In this document: positions 23,810 to 35,300 of the stretch, piece by piece
Numbering within the stretch: the first letter of the stretch is position 1
Layout of the letters: the number at the start of each line of letters is the position of its first letter
DNA from: CG2-30-44-17 sp964344725
Lineage (GTDB): Bacteria > Patescibacteriota > Gracilibacteria > UBA1369 > UBA12470
Assembly (NCBI GenBank): GCA_964344725.1
Contig: CAYFOI010000001.1
Location: 1 to 64,000, forward strand
DNA length: 64,000 nt
Direction of reading: 5' to 3'
The notes under the pieces: generated by a model
Told to the model about the DNA's origin: nothing
The model's input: the letters and a program-made list of their open reading frames with translations, nothing else
Databases searched by the model: none
Made by a program: the position numbers and the translations under genes

Positions 23810-26800
23810 ATGATACTAAAACACCTCTACAACTTATTACTAAGCGAAAAATCGCTACTTCACAGCGATAATTTCGTCTATATGACGGGTGGTAGCGGAG
23901 GACCAAATACAGGAAGTGGTGCTGATGACCAAGATGATCCAGCAACCCCTGATGCACAACAGGAAGAGCCTGATTTAGAAGCAGAGGCACGAGAAGTAGC
24001 TTCAAAAGCAAGACAAAAATCATTAGATGATTTAAGTAGGATAAAGAATGAAATGGAAGCGCTTAGTTTCCATAGCGAAGAAGGAGAAATCTTTAGCGAA
24101 CTTGATGAATTCGCAATAGAAGTTGGGGATCACGAGTCGAACATACAATATTTAATTTGGTTAACAAAACATATCCAAAATAGAGGAGGACGATGGTTCC
24201 CGCCGCCAGAGATAGCAGCAAAGATCGAAAAGCACGTAGCAGATATGACAGACGCATATCAAAAAATACATGCACAGCTAGGTACAGACGGGAAGCATAA
24301 CTTCGACAAAGTAACAATCGACAGATCAGGCGTAAGAAAAGAAACACTTGATGGACTACGAGATCTAATAGCAAGTGCAAAAGAAGCTCGAGAAGCAAGC
24401 CGCAAAAAACTTATCGACAAAATAGATAAGACACTCTTGGATACGGTTGAAAAGATGAGAAAAAGAGACGTGATGGATGAAAAGAAAGAAGCTAGAGACG
24501 CGATGGTCGAAGCAGCAACGGAACAAATAAGGCAATTAAGAGAGAATAATGATCCATTCGAGAAACAATATGAAGACAGACTTGCCATAGCGGGCTTTTT
24601 GAAAAGCAAAGATACAGAACTTTGGAAGAGCGAACAAGACAAAGAAAGATTGCCTGCATTAAGTCCTGAAGGGCTTCGCGCAAGAATGAAGGGATTAAGA
24701 GAGCAGAGAGATGAATTGGTAACGCCGTACTTAGATACTATAAGAAAAAAACGTGATGGTATACGAGCAAAAATCCGTGGGAAAGTTAGAAGCACTATCG
24801 AATCCGTGTTTGCGGGTGAAGAGAAGAAAGAAATAAGACAAGAACATTTAGAAAGACTCGAAAAAATCGAGCAAGACTTAGACGCCTGGGATAATCTCGA
24901 ATTCTTTGATGTCGCTCTAAGCGAAACAGCGCATGTGGATCCGGCAAAGATGCTTGATCCTATGGGTAGAATGCTCAGTAACGAAGCATTACAAGATAAA
25001 ACAATAGGAGCTGAAGATTGGCTGGCACTAGCAGAGATGCCTGGGGTTTCTGACGAAATCAAAAACGCGGCATTGCTTACAGCTTCTGACATGCTGATGG
25101 CCATTGAAAAAACAATGGAAGATCCAAAGAAATTCGCAACAACGCAACTCGATGATTACAGCCTGGAGCTAGATCGTTATGTCAATGATCTTAACGAAAA
25201 AGGCGAAGAAACAAGCGGTTACAAGATTTATTTCTTGGCGCTATATGACTTCAAGCACATGGGGGAGAAGTTAGTTGAATGGGCAAAGAGAAAATACAAC
25301 AGACGTAGTGATAGATTGCTAGGTGACTTTGGTAGCTCGTTGCTTAGTGGACTCCCTGGTCCTCTTGCAACAGCAGCTAACGAGTTTGATAGATTAAAAG
25401 AATCATCAGAGCAGGAAGAGGTTAATCAATACAAAGAAGCTTATTCAAACAAAGATGCATGGCAAATTATCGAAGTTATGCACAGCACAAAAAACCAGGA
25501 TGAAATGAAGGCATGTATGTATTTGCTTGCAGACCTAGGTCGTATTAGATGGGACGATCCGCAGTTATGGAGTCAGCTTATGTACTTTGGACACGGATTA
25601 GTGCAATTCCAAGTAGACGATCCTGAATCAGAACTTCGTAATCAAGGTAGATTACATGACAAACTTCAGAAGATAGTAGGTGTAATATGGGATTTCGATA
25701 CCTTCCAGGCATGGCAGACGACTAATGAATCGAACTACACTTCTAAGATGGAAAGTCACAAAGACTTTTGTGATAAGAACGCGGAAATGGCCGGTGCTCT
25801 TGATCTTGTTTTATCGCAGATGTTGGCCGACTACAAAAGAGACAAAAAAGCAGGGAAAGTGCCAAAAGTAGATCCGCAGAAATTTGAAAAACTTATTCAT
25901 TACAACATCGAATTTGGTAAAGGTTCGCCAGAGGGGAAGCTGTATTATCTTATCCAAGGTATAGCTTGCGGACTCCTATCACGAGATACAGCTTCGCGTG
26001 TTAATAGTAAATGGATTAATGCATATCCTGTAATCGATGTGTTTGGTTCTGAAGAAGAAGGTGCAGAAAAACCTACAATGGAACACATTCGTAGATGGGC
26101 TAGACTAGATGGAGATAGAAATGCGCCAGGCAAAGCGTTCCACAGATGGTTCTATACGGATGTCATCCACAGACCTAGGGTATACCAACGTGTGGATAAG
26201 GCTCTTACTCAAGGTATGGGACAGGACCACGATGATGCGACCTGTTGGTTTGGAGCTATGAGTGCGAATACTGCAAAGACAATTCTAAGTAGGAATGCAC
26301 AAGGTTTCAGCATGCCGATGACAGGCTATCAGAACGCAACTGTAGGTATGTTGCATTATCTTGATACGATTATGGAAGGATATGGAAAGATGGGTGAAGA
26401 CAGAGGGGATGAAAGAAGCGCATTTAATCAGGTTATTAGGTTCGCAAATATGTTTGCAACTTTTGATGGAATTACAGCCGGTAGAATGCTGAAAAATGAT
26501 CCTAACCACTTCAAATGGAATGGTGAACAGTATCGTAAACCTAGGTATGCTGGCTTCTATGGTGAGTCTTATGGTCGTGGAGACGACAGAACAACTCAAG
26601 ACAACATAGATACCATGAGAACATATCTCAGTGAACTGGACCCTGTTTTCTTCACATTTTTATTTGAAGAATCCCAAACCGCAACCGACAAAGAAATACA
26701 AATATTTTGTAAAAAGAGAGAAACGCATTTTAATAAAAACTACGGTATAAAAAATGTATTTGGTACCGCAGGTATTCCTCAGAATGCAGATCAATTACAC

Positions 26801-27061
26801 CAAAGGGTAGGCGAATATCTCAGAAATACGTTGGAATCCGCAGCAGGACAAACAAACTTGCAAAGAATGAGAAATAGAATCACAAGCGATCACAAGAGAT
26901 ATGACGCAAGACAAAAGGAAGGAAGCCAACGTCACCTAAGCGTAACAGAGCAAATGGAAAGAGACTTAAGTGGACCAACAGAACCAACAGCTCTTGGAGG
27001 TATACGTGTCTCAGAAGCTGAAATACGAAGAATGAAACGTTACTATCCGGGTAAGAAGTAG
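23810..27061 (+). CDS. Large soluble helical protein, unknown (cluster gene 5)
   Basis: Up to 1083 residues without signal peptide or membrane helix. The first ~24 codons coincide with a repeat element, so ATG 23882 (MTGGSGGPNTGSG) may be the real start. Residues about 60-400 are coiled-coil rich (EAREASRKKLIDKIDKTLLDTVEKM). The C-terminal two thirds are a globular helical region with many conserved-looking Trp and Tyr (e.g. RRWARLDGDRNAPGKAFHRWFY). No enzyme motif or family recognised. As the last gene of the cluster it may be the cytoplasmic partner or effector of the VirB6-like membrane protein. Its stop codon lies in a 24-bp sequence repeated downstream. Confidence 0.65.
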   Translation: MILKHLYNLLLSEKSLLHSDNFVYMTGGSGGPNTGSGADDQDDPATPDAQQEEPDLEAEAREVASKARQKSLDDLSRIKNEMEALSFHSEEGEIFSELDEFAIEVGDHESNIQYLIWLTKHIQNRGGRWFPPPEIAAKIEKHVADMTDAYQKIHAQLGTDGKHNFDKVTIDRSGVRKETLDGLRDLIASAKEAREASRKKLIDKIDKTLLDTVEKMRKRDVMDEKKEARDAMVEAATEQIRQLRENNDPFEKQYEDRLAIAGFLKSKDTELWKSEQDKERLPALSPEGLRARMKGLREQRDELVTPYLDTIRKKRDGIRAKIRGKVRSTIESVFAGEEKKEIRQEHLERLEKIEQDLDAWDNLEFFDVALSETAHVDPAKMLDPMGRMLSNEALQDKTIGAEDWLALAEMPGVSDEIKNAALLTASDMLMAIEKTMEDPKKFATTQLDDYSLELDRYVNDLNEKGEETSGYKIYFLALYDFKHMGEKLVEWAKRKYNRRSDRLLGDFGSSLLSGLPGPLATAANEFDRLKESSEQEEVNQYKEAYSNKDAWQIIEVMHSTKNQDEMKACMYLLADLGRIRWDDPQLWSQLMYFGHGLVQFQVDDPESELRNQGRLHDKLQKIVGVIWDFDTFQAWQTTNESNYTSKMESHKDFCDKNAEMAGALDLVLSQMLADYKRDKKAGKVPKVDPQKFEKLIHYNIEFGKGSPEGKLYYLIQGIACGLLSRDTASRVNSKWINAYPVIDVFGSEEEGAEKPTMEHIRRWARLDGDRNAPGKAFHRWFYTDVIHRPRVYQRVDKALTQGMGQDHDDATCWFGAMSANTAKTILSRNAQGFSMPMTGYQNATVGMLHYLDTIMEGYGKMGEDRGDERSAFNQVIRFANMFATFDGITAGRMLKNDPNHFKWNGEQYRKPRYAGFYGESYGRGDDRTTQDNIDTMRTYLSELDPVFFTFLFEESQTATDKEIQIFCKKRETHFNKNYGIKNVFGTAGIPQNADQLHQRVGEYLRNTLESAAGQTNLQRMRNRITSDHKRYDARQKEGSQRHLSVTEQMERDLSGPTEPTALGGIRVSEAEIRRMKRYYPGKK
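23843..23876 (+). repeat. AGCGA-type hairpin repeat at the start of cluster gene 5
   Basis: AGCGAAAAATCGCT (23843-23856) folds on itself, and AGCGATAATTTCG follows at 23864-23876. The same layout is found after this gene (AGCGAAAATCGC..GAGCGATAATTC near 27205-27236), so the two copies bracket the gene. Confidence 0.5.
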
Positions 27062-27218
27062 CGAAAATCGCGTTTGGAAGCGGAGGCAAATTCGCACATT
27101 TGCCATAGCGGACAAGCATTTTCAAGAAATCTCGAACATTTTTGCAAAGCAAACAATGTGAGAAATTTCGTAGAAAATGAAGCGATTTCCTATTGTAAGA
27201 AGTAGCGAAAATCGCGTT
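27051..27218 (+). repeat. 24-bp direct repeat flanking the gap between cluster gene 5 and thrS
   Basis: A 24-nt sequence (GTAAGAAGTAGCGAAAATCG then CGTT) occurs at 27051-27074 and exactly again at 27195-27218. The first copy encodes the last codons (Gly-Lys-Lys-stop) of the upstream gene. The 120 bp between them hold GGCAAA/TTTGCC and TTTGC-AAA-GCAAA hairpins and no gene. Confidence 0.65.
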
Positions 27219-27232
27219 CCGGAGCGATAATT

Positions 27233-28963
27233 CTAAGCAATTTCTTTCATAAACTCCTCAGTACTCATAGAATTCTGCTCTTTTGTCGCATAATCACGCA
27301 CAGCAACAGTCTTGCCATCGACTTCTTTTTCTCCAACAACAAGCATATAAGGGACGCGTTGCATCTCCGCATTACGGATTTTTTTGCCAAGGCTCTCATC
27401 AGAACGATCAATCTCAACACGAACACCAGCAGCATACAATTCCTCATATACTTTTTCAGCATAATCCATGAACTTTTCACTCACAGGTAAAATACGAGCT
27501 TGAACTGGCGCTAACCAAGCAGGGAAAGCTCCACCATAATGCTCAGTCAAAATCCCTGCAAAACGCTCTAGCGACCCATATAAAGCACGATGGATCATAA
27601 TAGGCCTATGTTGCTTACCATCCTCACCGGTATATTCTAGATTGAATCTCTCAGGCATCGAAAAATCGAGTTGAATTGTTCCGCACTGCCATGTTCGACC
27701 AAGACAGTCCTTGATGTGGTAATCGATTTTTGGCCCATAAAAAGCTCCATCCCCTTCATTAATCACGTATTCAAGGCCGGAATCCTCGATAACCTCCTTA
27801 AGAGTTTTTTCAGCAAGCTCCCAAACCTCATCACTACCAATAGACTTCTCAGGACGAGTCGAAAGCTCAACGTGATATTCAAACCCAAAAGGCTCATAAA
27901 GCTTAGAAGTAAGCTCCATAACGCCTTTAAGCTCATCTTTGACCTGATCTTTACGACAATAAATATGAGCGTCATCTTGCGTAAAAGATCTAACGCGAAA
28001 AAGCCCGTGCAAAACACCCGATTTCTCATGCCTATGAACAAGCCCAAACTCACCACTTCTGATAGGCAGGTCACGATAAGAACGTCTACGAGTTTTGTAA
28101 ACAAGCATTCCACCAGGACAGTTCATCGGTTTTACAGCAAAATCGGTCTGATCAATCTCAGTAAAATACATATTCTCCTTGTAATTATCCCAGTGCCCAG
28201 ACCTATGCCACAGATCCTCGTTAAGAATTATCGGAGTTGCAATAATTTCGTATTTGTACTCGCGGTGCAGCTTATACCAATGCGCCTTAAGCTGATCTAG
28301 AAGCGCAACACCCTTTGCGTGCCAGAAAGGAAAACCGGGTCCCTCTTCATGGAAGCTAAAGAGATCAAGATCCTTGCCAAGACGACGATGATCACGCTTC
28401 TTCGCCTCTTCAAGCATCTTCATATGCTCATCAAGCTCCTCACGAGTCGCAAAGCACACCCCATAAATTCTCTGTAACATCTTGTTTTTCTCATCTCCAC
28501 GCCAGTAAGCGCCAGCAATAGAAGTTAGTTTAAAAGAACCAATTTGGCCTGTATGCTCGACATGAGGCCCACGACACATATCAACGAACGTAGTGTCGCC
28601 ATTCCGCATCTGATTCTCGTAAAAACTAATTTCAGTCTCGCCTTCAGAAGCAAGATCGTTAGCCATCTCAACTTTGTAATCTTGCGCCGCTTTATTGAGC
28701 ACTTTAGTTGCATCCTCGAGAGGCACAACTTTTTTCTCAAAAGTCTGGCTCTGTTTCATAATCTGCTTCATCTTTTTCTCGATGAGAGGCAAATCCTCAG
28801 GGATCAGAGGCCTTGGCAGGGCAAAATCATAATAGAAACCGTTTTCAATATCTGGACCGATGCCAAGCTTAGCCTCAGGAAACATTTCGAGGACGGCCTG
28901 CGCCATCACATGCGCGCATGAGTGCCGCATTGTCTCGATTGGGAAAGTTTTTTTCTTAGACAT
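27233..28963 (-). CDS. thrS: Threonyl-tRNA synthetase lacking the TGS domain
   Basis: A 576-residue class II synthetase that charges tRNA-Thr. It begins directly with the editing (N2) domain: MRHSCAHVMA holds the HxxxH metal motif and DMCRGPHVEHTG the Cys/His part. The catalytic core follows with MNCPGGML (zinc Cys), GLVHRHEKSGVLHGLFRVRSFTQDDAHI (motif 2) and HRALYGSLERFAGIL (motif 3). The C-terminal anticodon-binding domain covers about 475-576. E. coli ThrRS has 642 residues; the missing ~65 are the N-terminal TGS domain. Expression is probably controlled by the T-box leader upstream. Confidence 0.96.
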   Translation of the reverse strand: MSKKKTFPIETMRHSCAHVMAQAVLEMFPEAKLGIGPDIENGFYYDFALPRPLIPEDLPLIEKKMKQIMKQSQTFEKKVVPLEDATKVLNKAAQDYKVEMANDLASEGETEISFYENQMRNGDTTFVDMCRGPHVEHTGQIGSFKLTSIAGAYWRGDEKNKMLQRIYGVCFATREELDEHMKMLEEAKKRDHRRLGKDLDLFSFHEEGPGFPFWHAKGVALLDQLKAHWYKLHREYKYEIIATPIILNEDLWHRSGHWDNYKENMYFTEIDQTDFAVKPMNCPGGMLVYKTRRRSYRDLPIRSGEFGLVHRHEKSGVLHGLFRVRSFTQDDAHIYCRKDQVKDELKGVMELTSKLYEPFGFEYHVELSTRPEKSIGSDEVWELAEKTLKEVIEDSGLEYVINEGDGAFYGPKIDYHIKDCLGRTWQCGTIQLDFSMPERFNLEYTGEDGKQHRPIMIHRALYGSLERFAGILTEHYGGAFPAWLAPVQARILPVSEKFMDYAEKVYEELYAAGVRVEIDRSDESLGKKIRNAEMQRVPYMLVVGEKEVDGKTVAVRDYATKEQNSMSTEEFMKEIA

Positions 28964-29005
28964 TTTTTTAAAGGATTATAGGATTTTAGGATTGAAGGAT
29001 TCTAT

Positions 29006-29263
29006 AGGTGGACCCCGCGTCACTACCGACTCCACTACGTACTACCACTACATACCACTACATACCACTACCAACTACCACTACAACTACGTAGTGCTAG
29101 GGTCCCCTTCTGGGGACGGTTCCACCTGGCTTCCTCCGCGCGGGAGGCACTTTGTCTGAAATGATTCGAAAGGCGGCTGGTACTAACTTTGGTTCTTGCT
29201 TAGAAGGCTCTCAGTCACGGCCTTCATTCCCTTTTAAAGCAGATCTCCAAACAGCATGGTCCG
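29006..29263 (-). promoter_or_regulatory. T-box riboswitch of thrS
   Basis: Read on the minus strand, UGGAACC (29124-29118) is the 7-nt tRNA-acceptor-binding bulge. The stem GUCCCC-AGAA-GGGGAC (29117-29102) follows, and AGG/CCU pairs around it, which is the T-box antiterminator fold. A CCTCC/GGAGG hairpin (stem III) precedes it. Stem I lies at about 29263-29185 with AAGGC/GCCTT at its tip and a candidate specifier ACC (Thr, 29193-29191) on its 3' side. A downstream arm, CGCGGGGTCCACCT (29019-29006), can pair with the T-box as the alternative OFF stem. No U-run follows it, so control may be translational. Confidence 0.8.
29020..29098. repeat. TACTAC-type repeat inserted in the T-box leader, copy B
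   Basis: About 80 bp of ACTACC/ACTACAT/ACTACGTACTAC units lie between the antiterminator and its competing arm. In ordinary T-boxes these parts are adjacent. Confidence 0.75.
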
Positions 29264-29270
29264 CATACAG

Positions 29271-29299
29271 ATCGTAACCAGGAGTAGCTCAATTGTCAA
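29271..29299 (-). promoter_or_regulatory. thrS promoter
   Basis: On the minus strand TTGACA (29299-29294) and TACGAT (29276-29271) are spaced by 17 bp. Transcription would start near 29263, just at the T-box stem I. Confidence 0.7.
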
Positions 29300-29350
29300 C
29301 TACAACTACCGACTACCAACTCCACTACGTACTACGGATTACGTACTACC
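29300..29350. repeat. TACTAC-type repeat, copy C
   Basis: ACTACAACTACCGACTACC and CCACTACGTACTACGGATTACG abut the thrS -35. They also supply the TAA stop codon and last two codons (Ser-Thr) of the large SLH gene. Confidence 0.75.
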
Positions 29351-32300
29351 TTCCTGCAACTTCATAACAATCGTAATGATCTTCGCCATTTCACCAAGCG
29401 CGATAGTACGTTCAGGTCGCATGTAACCATCACCATAACCAGAAACGATACCATTCATATAAGCATAAATGACATAAGGAGCATACCAAGCTTCGATATC
29501 AACATCAGGAAAAGGATTTGCAGGGAGTTCATAATAATCCAGTAGTTCTTGTCCATATAAAGCTTCGACCTCGTCATGAGTAATTAAAAAGACCATCTTG
29601 AGAGCTTCTGCACGATTTACAGTCCAGTTAGGATGGAAAGTGCCATCAGGATAACCGTGAATAACACCAAGCTCATAAGCAGTGATCACATATTCAGCTC
29701 CTTTATCGTAAATTGTCATATCAGAGAAAGGCATATAAGTAACTTCATCTACCGTATCAACTCCAAGGAGATCCATAGCAGACTCGAGAAACTCTATACG
29801 ACTCATCTTTTCTTCTGGATCAAAAAGATAACTCACGACTTGCGCATCGATAGTATCATCCGAAACAGACTCATTGATTTGATTTACAAGAGTACTTTCA
29901 TAAAAATCTTTCAAATAAGGCTCAGCCCAGTGCCCACCAAGACTAGGAGACGCCTCAGTCTCCCATGTCTCTTCAAATTCCTCTACAACTTCTTCAACAT
30001 CATTAGTTTCAGGTACTTCAACTTCAACCTCAACTTCGATCAGCCCTTCTAAATCACCGAGACCATCATCTGCCGCATCTTCGTCTTCTTCGTCTGACTC
30101 ATCCGAATCACCGTCAGAATCGTCATCATCAGAATCGGAAGACCCGCCACCGGTATACGTATAAGTATTGCCAGCATAAGCTCCGCCACCTACGATATCG
30201 CCTGAGGTTGAACTACTAGAACTAGATGAGCTCAGATCAAATGTACGACTACCCGAACTTGTAGTATTGCCGTAAGAATCCGAAGCTTCTACATAAATAG
30301 AATAACTTTCTCCAGAGGTTAAACTCGTCATCGCAGCTGTGTCTGTAGACATCCCAGAAACTTCACTATAAAGAGAATATGCAGAATCAGAAGAAAGCTT
30401 GTAATAAATTTCATACTTATCGAAATTACTCTCCGAAGTAATAGGATCCCACGTAAGTTGCAAAGAAGTCGAAGTAGTCTCACTAGAATAAATAGAAGTC
30501 GCAAAACCTCCCGCAGGCGCAACTTGATCTAGAGTAAATGGATCAGAGGTAAGATTGCTGCCTGTCTCAGAACCGTCATAAGGCGTAATACGTAGTTCCG
30601 CATCAGAAACATCTGTACTACCAAGGTCAGTAGCAGCATCCCAAACAGCAGTAACCGTATTATTGCCAGAAGAAGTAGTAACATATCCAGATGCATTACC
30701 TATTTGATAAGTATTGTCATTTTCAACATCAGGAGTGCCATATGTTGCAGTAAGATCAGAAGCATCTTCCGAGATAGTCGCTTTTGTAAATCCACTTCCA
30801 ACGTCATAATAAACACTAAACTGCAAAGTATCGTCATTATCGGAATCACTAGCAATGAAAGAGAGATTAACCTTGCCATCACCCGTATCAGTTTGTTCAA
30901 CTAACAAACTAGAAGCGGTAGGCACACCATTATTGTTTACGGTTATAGTCGATGATTGCGATTCGTTGCCAAAAGTATCTATAGCCCAAATTCTAAGATA
31001 ATAAGTGCTGCCACCTGTAAGCCCTGTAATTGTAGTGGAGCTAGTACCAGCAGTATTAAGATCTGAGTCATCAGAGTTATCCCATTCGGATGCGGTACGA
31101 TTTTCTACAGCAGACTGATTCGTACCATACCAAATCTCGTAATGACCGAAGTTAGTATCAGAGACCGTATCCCAACTTAGAGATATAGTTGTTGAAGTAT
31201 TAGCTGTAGATTGAAAACTGCCCAAACCTGTTGGCGCAACATTATCCAAAGCAAAAGTAGAAGAAAGCTGAGTTGTACCGGTACCAGTTCCATCGTAAGG
31301 GATAACATGAATCTGAGCATCAGAAACATCAGCAGTAGGCTCGTCAGTTTGTGAATCCCATACGACACTAACAGTATTAGCGCCAGAAGAAGTTGTTATG
31401 TAGCCTGTAGCGTTACCAACCTGACGTATGTTGTCATTTTCAACATCTGGGGTGCCATAAGTCGCACTAGTATCAGCAAGTTCCTCGGAAATCGTAGCTT
31501 TGGTCCAACCGCTACCAATATCGTATTCGACGAGAACTTGCAACGTATCGTCATCGTCATCATCGTCAACAGTAAACTCGATATCAACCTCCCCAGAACC
31601 ATTGGAAGTAGCTAAAGCGCCAATGCCACTAGCAGTAGGCTCTGTATTGAAATTCCAATTAAGATTATTGCCAGAATCAGCAGATCTAGCTGAATCAACA
31701 GCATGGGTGATTGCATTGCCGCTACTCGCATCGGAATCTTTGACATCTACGTAATCGACAGAACTTGTTCCGCTAACGTCGAGCTCCCATTGATTCCCAT
31801 CAGAGTCACTGCGAAGAGCAATAAGATTGCCTTCAGCACCTGTCAAAGTAAGAGTTCCAGATACAGTTTGAGTTCCAGTATTTGAGAAAACAAGCGGCTT
31901 GCCAGCTTGAGTACATGAGAAGTTATAAAAATCCGTAGACCCTGAGACATTTCCAGTAGCACTTGAAGTAAAATTAACTGTACCTGTGCCGGAAGTAAAT
32001 GTGCCGCCTGAATTAGTAAAGTCCACAGCGACATTCATAGTCTCCGGCGCCGTGAATGTACCATCTGATTGAGTGAAACTTCCATTAACGGTAAGGGTGC
32101 TGATATCAACAATTGTAGTATTGTCATCTCTCCCCTCAGCAAGAGCTGCAATTTCACTGCCGTTTAAGGCCTTGCTATAAATACGGAAGTCATCAATCTC
32201 ACCTCCATAATAAAGCCCGTCGCCACCGGAAGACCCAGAATGCAAAACAGTATCACCATCTTTGGCACCAAGAGCGTCATCGGCGCTATGAGCAAGCATG

Positions 32301-35300
32301 CTACCACCAGGGGTAGAAGAGTCTTTTAAAGTTCCATCAAGATAAAGGGCAAAGCTCCCGTCATTATCAAAATTAATTACGACTTGATGCCAAACATCAG
32401 CACTGATGTCAGAAGTTGAAAGCCAAGAGTTAGATATAGCAGTGCTCCAAGCTCCGGCATAAAGGCTGCCGCCATCAAGATAAGCATTCATACCATTACT
32501 TGTACCACCTTCCTCATAAAGAATTTGAGTTGTATTAATATCAGACGACCTAAACCAAAAAGTCACAGACCTATCATCAAACGCATCATTGCTTTCAAAA
32601 ATAACTGAGTCATTATCCCCAGCAAAGTCTATAGCCCCGGTATTTGTAAAAGTTGTACCAGTAGAAGCAGCAACCCAGACGCTACCAGTATCCATGTTGG
32701 TCAAAGTACCATCGAGGCCATTGCCCGAACTGTCAGAAGCTGTGCTAGAACCTGTGCCATCATCGAGTTTCCAATAAAGCCAAAGGCCAGTATTTAACGT
32801 ATTTGAACCAAGAGTTCCAGAGCCACTAAAACTATCTAAGCTATCATCAGGATTAATCAAAATATTATAGTAAGTCCAATCGCGAATAGGATAAGCATTT
32901 GGATTACCATCGTTATTTCCTACATATTCTATCGTGCCAGAATCAGTATCCTCAGTGAGTGTAATAATCTCACCCCCTTGCAGACGGAATGTATCCGAAT
33001 TGCTAAAAGTTCCTGTGACACTAACATCATTACCATTTGTATAAAAAGTCCCAGCTGTGATAGTCAAATCCCCGGTAATGTCGGTAGTAGCAGTAGGTTG
33101 GAAAGTCCCACCAGAGCCATTTATTACAAGGTTAGTGAATCCCCAGTCATTGATGTTATGGGTGCCAGATGTAGCGGTCAAGGTATGAGTGCTGCCAGAA
33201 TCAAACTGAGGATATCCAGTCTCAGTTGTAACTGTCTCACTGCCATACATTTGGAAATTGCCACCATCCTCAATAACAAGAGTCTGATTATTTGATGCAC
33301 ATTCGACTGTCACATTATTTCCATTTAAAGCAAAGGTACCTTCCTCAATGGTTAGATCTACAGCAGAAGCATCTAACGTAAGGTCAGAAGCCAAACTCAA
33401 AGCGCCGCCGCTTTTATTTACAGTAATGTCACGATCTATCACGCCCTCGACACCAGTCAAATCAAGAGTTTGATTATTGCTCCCGGTAAAACTGAACTGG
33501 GCAGTCGCACTTTCTACATTAGAAGAGACAGTCATACTGCCTTGCGCATATACGTCAGGATTGGCATCACCATTATTAAAAGACCCATCATTCCAAGTAA
33601 AATCATTAGCAATAACAAGGTAATCATTGTTCTCAATAGTTAGAGCTTTCGTATCAGCTTGATCTATTACTAGATTATAAAAAGTTTCAGTTGTATTTAA
33701 ATAAAGGTAGGCATTGCCAGAGCTATCAAATATAGTAGTGCCGTTACTGTGACTAAATACACCAGTTCCAGAATTATGCAAAAAATCAGAACCAAAGTAT
33801 CCACTTCCCGATGTAGCATTGTAAAAACCATCATTTAAATCAAAATTAATATTAACGTCAGTAGTGCCGGACCCTCCATTGAAAGTTCCACCATCTTGAG
33901 TAAAGTAATTACAAGTAAAATCGTTGGCACCAACATCAAATGTGCCGCCATCCATATTAAAAGTAGCGCTACCTATATTTAAATCTGAAAGCAATGTGAC
34001 GGTATCAGTTGAATCAACTGTAACAGTACTGTCCCATTTGTTTGTAGCTCCAGTAAGATCAAAAGATTGGCTGCCAGTGCCAGAGAACTTCAGAGTAGCG
34101 CCATTCCCTGTATCCCAAGTCGATTCAATAACTACATCCCCTTGTGCATTAAAAATATTGCCAGTCGCTTTACCGTCAGAAAGTGTAAGAGTGTTTTCAA
34201 CCGTAAGCAAATCGTTGCTTCCAATATTCAAGGTTTCGCCGCTATCCCGATAAACAGTAACATCATAAAAAGAAATCGGCACATCAGCATGGAGATCGAA
34301 ATATTGAGTGCTGCCACTACCCGTGAAAACAACTAATCCATCATTGTGATTAAAAGTCCCGCTCCCTGAAGTATGATAATAATTGTTCCGGAAATAAGTG
34401 GTAGTAGAAGAAGCATTGAATTCTCCGTAATTAAGGTCGATATCATCATCAAAAGTTATAGTGCCGTCTCTTGCATACAAAATTCCACCATCTTGGATAT
34501 AATAATCGAGATAAACATCATTCCCATTTAAATCAAAAGTACCATTGTCTAAATTTAAAACAGCACCGCTTCCCATATCCCAATCCGAACCGGAAGTTAG
34601 AAGTACAGTCCCTGTTGAATCAATAGTGACAGTACTATCCCATCCTGTAGTATTTGCAGAAAGATCAAAGTTCTGAGTTGTGCTACCAGTGAATTTGAGA
34701 GTAGCGGCATTATCGACATCCCAGCTAGACAATAAAACAANNNNNNNNNNNNNNNNNNNNNNNNNNNNNNNNNNNNNNNNNNNNNNNNNNNNNNNNNNNN
34801 NNNNNNNNNNNNNNNNNNNNNNNNNNNNNNNNNNNNNNNNTCAGTAGCACCTGTAAGGTCGAAAGACTGTGAACCACTGCCAGTGAATTTGAGAGTAGCG
34901 GCATTATCGACATCCCAGCTAGACAATAAAACAACATCACCTTGAGCTTCGAGGATATTGCCATCAACTTCTCCATTTGTGAGAGTGAGAGTGTTTTCAA
35001 CAGTGAGTACATCTCCAGCGGTAATGTTTAAGATATCTCCATCATCCTCTCTGTTGATATTAACATTGTAGAAACTGATAGGGTTGGTAACAGTATTAGG
35101 ATTGAAATTAAGGGTGCTAATTGTTCCGGTAAAAGTAGTGAGACCACTACTATGATTGTAGGTACCAGAACCGGTAGTCATGTTGAATCCAGTACGGTAA
35201 TTAGTAGTGCCAGAAGACGCATTAAACTCTCCGTAATTCAGAGTAAACTCACCATTGAAAGTCATAAGGGCATCTCTACTATAAAAAATCCCGCCGTCTT

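Noticed and set aside
29020..29350. CRISPR-like array of ACTAC repeats
   Set aside because: Units are short, degenerate and not separated by regular unique spacers, and no cas gene is near.
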